Assembly: GCA_900660155.1 (NCBI GenBank)
Contig: CABFPE010000858.1
Location: forward strand, 203,585-267,584
Length of the DNA stretch: 64,000 nucleotides
Source of the DNA: Hofstenia miamia
Taxonomy: Eukaryota; Xenacoelomorpha; Acoela; Hofsteniidae
Reading direction: 5' to 3'
Part shown: positions 57,259 to 64,000 of the stretch, in pieces
Position numbering within the stretch: position 1 is the stretch's first letter
How the letters are laid out: every line of letters starts with the position of its first letter
Program-made: the position numbers and the translations under genes
Notes under the pieces: model-generated
What the model was told of the DNA's origin: nothing
The model's input: only the letters and a program-made list of their open reading frames with translations
Database searches by the model: none

Positions 57259-59904
57259 CAGTGGCGGATCATGGGCAACATTGCCTAGTGTGCAGTGCAG
57301 AATTGCTAGTGGCTCAGTTTGGTTTCATCATTGTATTTAAATAAAAATACGTCAATTTTAAACAGAAAGTTTCAAAATTTACAATAGAAATCATTGCACT
57401 CATTCCTTGAAGTTGAAGACATCCACAGCATGATTAAATGTATAATTTTTAAATACTCTACATTAAAGTAAAATATGATTCATATGAATATTTTTTAAAA
57501 TCAGATATCAAGTAAAATATCTTAAATTGATACCTAAGTATATTTAACAACACCACAAAATGTTAAAACATCAGATAGGACCAGTACATTATAAGACCAA
57601 CTTTTCAATTTCAACCAAGACCAGGACTCATTTGCTATTATTTTCGAACCTCTGTATTTGGCATGGAAATAGATGACCGACCAGAGATTGAATCATATCC
57701 AACATTTTGAGATCCGGATCTGATCTGATCAAAACTTTTAAAAAAATTTTCAATCTGAAACAGATCAGAATTTAAATAAGTATTCTAATAATAAACAAAC
57801 AGTGTTTGCAAAAACTGGTAGTTCCCTTGATTCTCTGTGTTCTGTGCTTTTTCTTTGACATGCATATTAGAGAGAATCCTTTTCAGAATTCTGCTCTTCC
57901 ATTTGCAAGATCGTACAAACAAATGTTTTTGGTTCCTTTACTATTTTATCATTATGTGATGGCTAACATGAATCGCATTTTCAGATTTGAAGTATTGGTC
58001 ACCAATTTTATAAGTTGTTGGAAAAAATAACATGGAATCTTTTGTATGAACAATGAAATTCAATTACAAAAGTTCACTTAAATTGAGATGATTAAATTAG
58101 GATTCAATGTAAAAATGTGCGTAATTTATAAAATGTACAAAAAAAAAGTTTCAAAAATTTTTGGATCCGAAGTCTGCAACCCACCTAACCATATGCAGCC
58201 ATAGCCATATGCCATTATTAAGGCAGACTAAGAAACTATGTTTCTTGTTAGCCATAAACATTAGTAAGCTAATGNAAGTATATTTAACAACACCACAAAA
58301 TGTTAAAACATCAGATAGGACCAGTACATTATAAGACCAACTTTTCAATTTCAACCAAGACCAGGACTCATTTGCTATTATTTTCGAACCTCTGTATTTG
58401 GCATGGAAATAGATGACCGACCAGAGATTGAATCATATCCAACATTTTGAGATCCGGATCTGATCTGATCAAAACTTTTAAAAAAATTTTCAATCTGAAA
58501 CAGATCAGAATTTAAATAAGTATTCTAATAATAAACAAACAGTGTTTGCAAAAACTGGTAGTTCCCTTGATTCTCTGTGTTCTGTGCTTTTTCTTTGACA
58601 TGCATATTAGAGAGAATCCTTTTCAGAATTCTGCTCTTCCATTTGCAAGATCGTACAAACAAATGTTTTTGGTTCCTTTACTATTTTATCATTATGTGAT
58701 GGCTAACATGAATCGCATTTTCAGATTTGAAGTATTGGTCACCAATTTTATAAGTTGTTGGAAAAAATAACATGGAATCTTTTGTATGAACAATGAAATT
58801 CAATTACAAAAGTTCACTTAAATTGAGATGATTAAATTAGGATTCAATGTAAAAATGTGCGTAATTTATAAAATGTACAAAAAAAAAGTTTCAAAAATTT
58901 TTGGATCCGAAGTCTGCAACCCACCTAACCATATGCAGCCATAGCCATATGCCATTATTAAGGCAGACTAAGAAACTATGTTTCTTGTTAGCCATAAACA
59001 TTAGTAAGCTAATGCTCATATTCCACAGCTTTTGTATAGCATTAATGAGCCCCATTTGCAGGCTCATAAACACGTTCAACTATAGGACTGTGTGTTGTGC
59101 ACATGACACAGTGTGAGCTTGTCTGGTTTACTGCTAATAACTGCTTCAGCCACTAAAATAGTCTAATAAGTTAGAATAAAGCCCACTCCCAACATTTGTT
59201 TTAGCTTAAAACCACAACCAATGTATGTACATGTAGACTTGAAAAAGTGTCTCTATTTTTATTGACATTTGCTTGGCAGGGATTTAACTGAGAGTCATGA
59301 GACATTTGATTTCTCATTCGAAGTAAAGTGATCATTAGCGCACACCTCGAAATGATCTATTTCCATTTCAGGAACCAATCAATAATGTTTGGCTACAAAT
59401 GTAGGATGCAATTTCAATGATTACACTTAATTTCGTAGTGTGTGATAATATGAACACACACCTTTCTCTTTTAATGCCTATTGAAGTTTGGATGTCACAA
59501 TACCTAGTTATTGTGACATTCACAATTGAAGTAACTAGGATATTTTAATTTATCAGTGATATGATTGCTAAACAAGATGATTCATGTACTAGCCAATTAA
59601 ACCAATGTATAGTTTATGGATCAAAACAATTGAAATGCTTCAATTTTACCAAAATTGTAATTTAGAAACAGGTTTTATAAGAAAGTGCTGAACGTAAAGC
59701 ATTATAAAAATTGCAGCTCAATTAGATGTGTTAGCTGTAATTAAAAATTCGATTGAGTTTTTAATCACAAATTACACATTTATAAAAATATAGTGTAAAA
59801 ATCAGTTTAATGCAGTATTAAATTTACCCAGTTCCCAAATAAGCAATAGGAAAAAATGCTCTAAAATCATAAAAATGCTAGTTAGAAGGTGTGTGGCGCC
59901 TCTG
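57259..59904. mobile_element. Non-autonomous hAT element inside Gypsy copy 2
   Basis: Starts CAGTGGCGGATC and ends with the complement of CAGAGGCGCCAC, flanked by a perfect 8-bp duplication CTCAACAG, all typical of hAT insertions. No transposase is encoded; the frames at 57806 and 58546 are one unremarkable hydrophobic reading seen twice because of the doubled segment. True length is probably about 1.9 kb. Confidence 0.9.
57536..59014. other. Single-N assembly duplication (offset 740)
   Basis: 57536-58274 recurs at 58276-59014, joined by the N at 58275. The copies look identical. Confidence 0.9.
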
Positions 59905-59912
59905 CTCAACAG
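59905..59912. repeat. hAT target duplication, right
   Basis: CTCAACAG, identical to 57251-57258. Confidence 0.95.
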
Positions 59913-61300
59913 TTAAAAATGTTTGCTTTTCCAGTTTATACTCAAATCAAGAAAAACCATAATTGTTTATTAATAGACAATACAATCACTAAATCACAAG
60001 AAGAGATTACAATTCCAAAAGTTGATTCAAATTCACATCCTCATTTAACTTCTAACAAAATCAAAGCCTTAAACAACTTGCTTACAAAATACAATGAAGC
60101 CTTCAACTTTGGTACTATTAGTGTTGGCCAAGCAGTCAGTGAATGTCATCATATCAAACCAACTTCTAACAAACCCATTTGACAGCAAGTTCATTGTGTT
60201 CCATAGTACCACAAGGAAGAATATCTAAAGACAATCATGGAATTATTAAATAATGGTATTATATGTAAAAGCAATAGTCCTTATGCATCACCTACCATTT
60301 TTGTGACACAAGGAAATAAAACACAACTATGTTTTGATTTCTGAAAACTTAATAACATTACCATTAAAGACATTTATCCTTTACCACTAATAGACAATAT
60401 TCTTTACAATGCCAGTAAATTTAAAATATTCTCAAGTCTTGATTTATGCAAAGCCTACTGGCAGGTCCCTATGCATCCCAATGATATTAATGAAACAGCT
60501 TTCATTACACTATATGGTTTATTCAAAATTGAATACAAAAAATTACTTTAAAGGATGACACAACATCACTAATTGAGTCAATACAATGCCCAAAAAATTG
60601 CAAAGATGTTCAAAGAATACTTGGATTTTTTAATTACTATTTGAGTTTTATTCCTGATATAGCTAAAAAGACAATTAATATATCCAATTTATTAAAATCT
60701 AAAAATGAGTTTCAATGACAATGGAAACATCAAAAATAATTTGATTTACTTAAAAAAGAATTCAAGAAATTACCATCACTAAATTGTCCTGGTTATTCTA
60801 AAGAATTTATTTTTGATTGTGATGCTAGTACAGTAGCTATTGGAGCTTGTCTTAGTCAAAATATTGATGGTAAAGAACTACCTATTTAATTTTTCAGCAG
60901 AAAATTAAAAAATTCAGAATTAAAATACAGAAGCACTAAGTTAGAAATGCTCACATTAATTGAAGCATTAAAAAAATTTTGATATTTTCTAATTGGTGAG
61001 AAAAACTTTACTTTATGCACAGATAACAATGGTTTATTGTGGTTAAAGAAATTCTCAGCTGATAAATCAAATATGGTTGCACATTGGATAGAACAAATAA
61101 ATTATTTCAATTTCACAATTGAACATTGCAAAGGAACTTTACATGTTAATACCAAATAGATTTACAAAAACCTCCTGGTGACAAAATTAAATTCTCTTTC
61201 ATTCTGAAAAAGGAATATGAAAATTTACCTGACATTAATGTTAACAAACAAGGCAAACCTAACTTAAGCATTACTATTAACAAAGAAAAACAATTTGTTG
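59913..61300 (+). pseudogene. Gypsy copy 2 reverse transcriptase and RNase H
   Basis: Continues the pol frame cut at 57258: FGTISVGQAVSECHHIKPTS, a TGA at 60180 at an Arg position, NSPYASPTIFVTQGNKTQLC, a TGA at 60342, and SSLDLCKAYWQVPMHP with the first catalytic Asp. After GLFKIEY the sequence skips the YLDD block and resumes at KDVQRILGFFNYYLSFIPD. RNase H: FIFDCDASTVAIGACLSQN, FSRKLKNSELKY, TLIEALKKF with TGA, LCTDNNGLLWL. Inactivated by the RT deletion and many stops. Confidence 0.85.
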
Positions 61301-61317
61301 ATTCACTTTAAAGACAA

Positions 61318-62681
61318 ATGATCAATAAAGTTACTATGCCTGATATGATTTTTGATCCCATATCTTCACTATACTACAATAATATTAATTGGCAGATTGC
61401 ATCTCAGGGATTACTGTTCACAAAATCTAGAAACAATCACATTGATATTCTTGATTATTATAAACATGGTCTGATAAGAAAAATACATGAAAATGTTAAT
61501 TTGAGCATCTTGCAAACAGAAAAAAACTGTAAATGCACGTTTTATTGTAACTAATTTGTGAAAAGTGGTTTATGACATCATTGACAAATGCAAAATTTGT
61601 TTTCTAACCAATAGTGACCATTTTCTGGAACAATGTACAGAACTTCAAAAGATCATTGCTGAAAAACCTAATGAAATCATTTACATTGACATTGAACAAT
61701 TATAAAAGGATGATGAAAAGTTTTAATATGTTGTAGTCATGGTTGACAATTTCACTAAATACTGTAAAATTATACCTACCAATTTAATTACAGCTAAGAA
61801 AATCGCGGATATAATTGTTCATGAATGGATATTAACCATTGGCTCTATGTCAAAAATTATAACTGATCAAGGTGTTCAGTTTGAAAGTTTTCTTTTCTCT
61901 GAATTAATTTCTCAGTTAGAAATTTTACATGAGCACACAACAGTTTACCATTCACAATGGAACAGTATGGCTGAAAGAACTAATCACAAGCTAATAAAAT
62001 TAATTAGAGCATTAACATCATGTATAGAAGGTAAACATTGGTGTAAAATAATTTAAAAAAAATAGAACTTTACTATAATACGTCTGTTCATACCACTACT
62101 GCATTTCACCATACAAAGATATGTTTGGTCACAAAGCTGTTGCTCCATTATCAATTTTATTTAAAAATTATTCTACAAATTCTACTGATAAATACACATG
62201 AAACAATGATTCATAATATGAAAAAAAGTGCTTTATATCAAAAAAAAACTTTAACAAGAAGATTTATTGCAAACATCATTCTATCAGAGATAAGGTTTAT
62301 GTTTTTATACCTGGCATTACCACAGACAAACATCAAGTTCACAAATTGGTGCAGAAATGGCAAGGCCCTTATTAGATTGTCAAAGTTTTACATGATCATA
62401 ATTATAAATTAAACTCTGGTAAAATTATTCATTTCCAAAATCTTAAACACACTATAAAGGATATTGAAAATGTTAAATTAGAGAATTTTAATGAATTAAA
62501 ATGTATTGATAATGGTGTAGATAAATTTTATGATGTATCTGATATTGAAAGTGTACAAGAGGAATCTTTTGATGAACCAATACAATATGATTTAAATTTA
62601 CCATCTAGAATTTTACCAAAACATACAACTAGAAATCCTAATCATAATTATATTTCCCAAGATTGGCAACTAAATATTTAA
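61318..62681 (+). pseudogene. Gypsy copy 2 integrase and C-terminus
   Basis: LLFTKSRNNHIDILDYYKHG and LIRKIHENVNLSILQTEK correspond to the zinc domain, with the second His lost. Core: IIYIDIEQL then a TAA, VDNFTKYCKIIPTN, SKIITDQGVQFESFLF (second Asp) and TVYHSQWNSMAERTNHKLIK (Glu). A frameshift lies near 62055. Tail FQNLKHTIKDIENVKLENFN to the TAA at 62679. The catalytic residues are all visible, unlike copy 1, but frames are broken. Confidence 0.85.
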
Positions 62682-62812
62682 CATTTGTTTAGGTATGAAA
62701 CTATCCAGACACTGTGTTAAATGGAAAAAAATCATACCATTCCCATACATTGTCAGATGCAGGGTCTGGGAGCACTGAATCAGACACTTCTTAGTGTAAC
62801 CAGAAGCTTCAA

Positions 62813-63277
62813 ATGGTTTCTGTTTCTACTGAGACTGTGAGGCCCCCACTGCACTATGAGCTTCAACTGGTTCATGAAGCAGGAGGGACAAGTATTCAGT
62901 CAACCTTGTTTGCTCCTGTTCATCATCAGCTTCAAATAGTTGATGATGCTTGGAGAGAGTGTTTCATTGCACCAGGAACCATAAGGGTGGGCATAAAACA
63001 TAAAATGCTGGATTCCTTGCCTCTTACAGATGTTTTGGTGTCTTATTTTAATTGACCTTTCCCAGGCTTGGACTTGGCTGCATCATCTACAAAATCTCAA
63101 TTTCTTAAAAATTTCCATAGATTGGAAAAATTTACATGTATCAAAGGTGAACTACTGCATCCTTATTTCAAAACTATGAACCAAGCTATTTACATTGTGG
63201 ATAGGAATATGACAGCAGAGACTAAAGAACACATACTGTGGCATAATCCATCTAATAACCATGTGTGTCCAAAGTGA
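62813..63277 (+). pseudogene. Gypsy copy 2 3' ORF, unknown
   Basis: 62813-63055 (VRPPLHYELQLVHEAGGTS) and, after a stop, 63068-63277 (FLKNFHRLEKFTCIKGELLH, IYIVDRNMTAETKEHI, HNPSNNHVC). CTTCAA(A/C)TGGTT-like phrases repeat within it. Same relative position and a partly similar end as the ORF at 51615. Function unknown. Confidence 0.35.
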
Positions 63278-63390
63278 GAGAAAAGATGGACGTAACTAAG
63301 ACTATAATGTAATAATGATTAAATTGTAAACACATGGTTATGATTGATTATTTGTTTTGTAAATTGTTTTTTGCAGTTTTATATTTAAAA

Positions 63391-63955
63391 TTAACTTGCT
63401 AATGTTCTCTTCAAACCCTGTGGAGCAAGATCTTCAAAAGACCACTGATGACCGTTTTTATCTGTGCATGTTGCTAGGTCAGCACCGTTATCGTCACGTT
63501 CACTTTCATCTGTATTCAAGGAGTCTTCATCCGCTTGATTCCGAGGTTCAACAAGTGTTTCAGCTTCGTTAACATCCGACACATCAAACTCTTCTTCAGT
63601 ATCTCTGCTGTCAGAATCTGACATTTGGAGGAAAAGCTCCAGAGCTTCACTTATAACAAAATTATGAAATTATGCATGATCAGTCGTTATATATGAGTAT
63701 AAATCCATAAAGTCATAAACGCATTTAGGTAATTACTTATTGCTTAATTGTTGTTTTTGTATAGCAAGAGCTGCGCTCGCTGTAGATAATTTTGTGATCA
63801 TAATAAATAAAATTCTGAAATTCTGCATAAATAGTCATTACATATATAGTTACAAAGTCATAAAAGCGCTTGGGTAACTGGCTTAAAATTATTACGTAAT
63901 CGTTGTTTATGTGTAAGTGTGATTCAAAAAATCACACATTGGCCGTCTGAGGGTT
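63391..63955 (-). mobile_element. piggyBac-like element, 5' end
   Basis: The minus-strand end reads TTAA then CCCTCAGACGGCCAATGTG (63937-63955), matching piggyBac ends (CCC terminus in a TTAA target). Inside, 63391-63624 encodes MSDSDSRDTEEEFDVSDVNE and DKNGHQWSFEDLAPQGLKR, an acidic N-terminus like that of piggyBac transposases, ending in a stop. The catalytic DDD region is absent. A subterminal unit of about 150 bp is repeated (63655-63770 and 63800-63918). Confidence 0.55.
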
Positions 63956-63983
63956 AATACTAGTGCATCCCTACTTACTCGAC

Positions 63984-64000
63984 ATATATATATATATATA
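63984..64000. repeat. AT dinucleotide microsatellite at window end
   Basis: AT repeats running out of the window. Confidence 0.95.

Noticed and set aside
57806-58770. Two identical 74-codon hydrophobic frames in the hAT element
   Set aside because: One reading doubled by the single-N artefact; no similarity to a transposase or known protein.
5735-60982. Alternative genetic code in which TGA is sense
   Set aside because: EFCAB2 ends in TGA at its conserved C-terminus and has no internal TGA; the readthrough positions occur only in decayed elements that also have TAA, TAG and frameshifts.
1-64000. tRNA, rRNA or other housekeeping RNA genes
   Set aside because: No cloverleaf with A and B boxes or rRNA-like stretch was recognised by eye; a tRNAscan or Rfam run would be needed to exclude them.

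Overview
This is AT-rich nuclear DNA from an animal, most likely an invertebrate. One ordinary host gene is visible: a five-exon copy of EFCAB2 (DRC8, a dynein regulatory complex subunit of motile cilia) on the minus strand at 28340-39110. Two of its introns are only 40 and 49 bp. Its last intron is 8.95 kb, packed with mobile-element debris, and seems to use a GC donor. Almost everything else is transposable elements, mostly decayed and often nested. Many frames carry TGA where arginine is expected, which fits CGA-to-TGA decay. Two scaffold gaps are present (1000 N at 10980-11979 and 210 N at 25840-26049). Four stretches repeat themselves across isolated single Ns and are best read as contig-overlap artefacts.

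Layout. 1-23392: a Maverick/Polinton-like compound with inverted termini (1-470 and 22885-23392). It holds two direct copies of one arm (about 470-8240, and 11980-17240 after the gap). Each copy carries a minus-strand protein-primed B-family DNA polymerase with N-terminal zinc fingers. Its 3' end is split by 43- and 45-bp introns that match between the copies. Each copy also has a small two-exon gene. Copy 2 lacks about 2.7 kb of polymerase. Its right half has two related small genes sharing a TKYG/FLPKRY-type motif, one cut by a 5'-truncated LINE with an 11-bp target duplication. No integrase, packaging ATPase or capsid gene was recognised. 23465-26490: both ends of a transposon-type protein gene, split by Penelope-like element pieces (GIY-YIG and RT on the minus strand) with a hammerhead-ribozyme-like fold at the 3' end, and by the second gap.

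26500-39110: the EFCAB2 gene. Its large intron contains two copies of an unknown repeat, a hAT transposase relic, and fragments of at least two LINEs. 39241-39552: a hAT-like MITE. 41018-45444: a nearly complete two-ORF LINE. 45655-48458: a degenerate fold-back repeat and a TIR element. 48660-51960 and about 55290-63290: two diverged members of one Ty3/Gypsy family. Both have lost part of the reverse transcriptase, and the second is interrupted by a non-autonomous hAT element with a perfect 8-bp target duplication. 63391-63955: one end of a piggyBac-like element ending at a TTAA.

The small host-like introns inside the Polinton polymerase, preserved with in-frame length change between copies, are the most unusual signal. 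The Polinton gene content without recognisable virion genes, the paired TKYG/FLPKRY genes and the hammerhead-like Penelope end are the next best leads.
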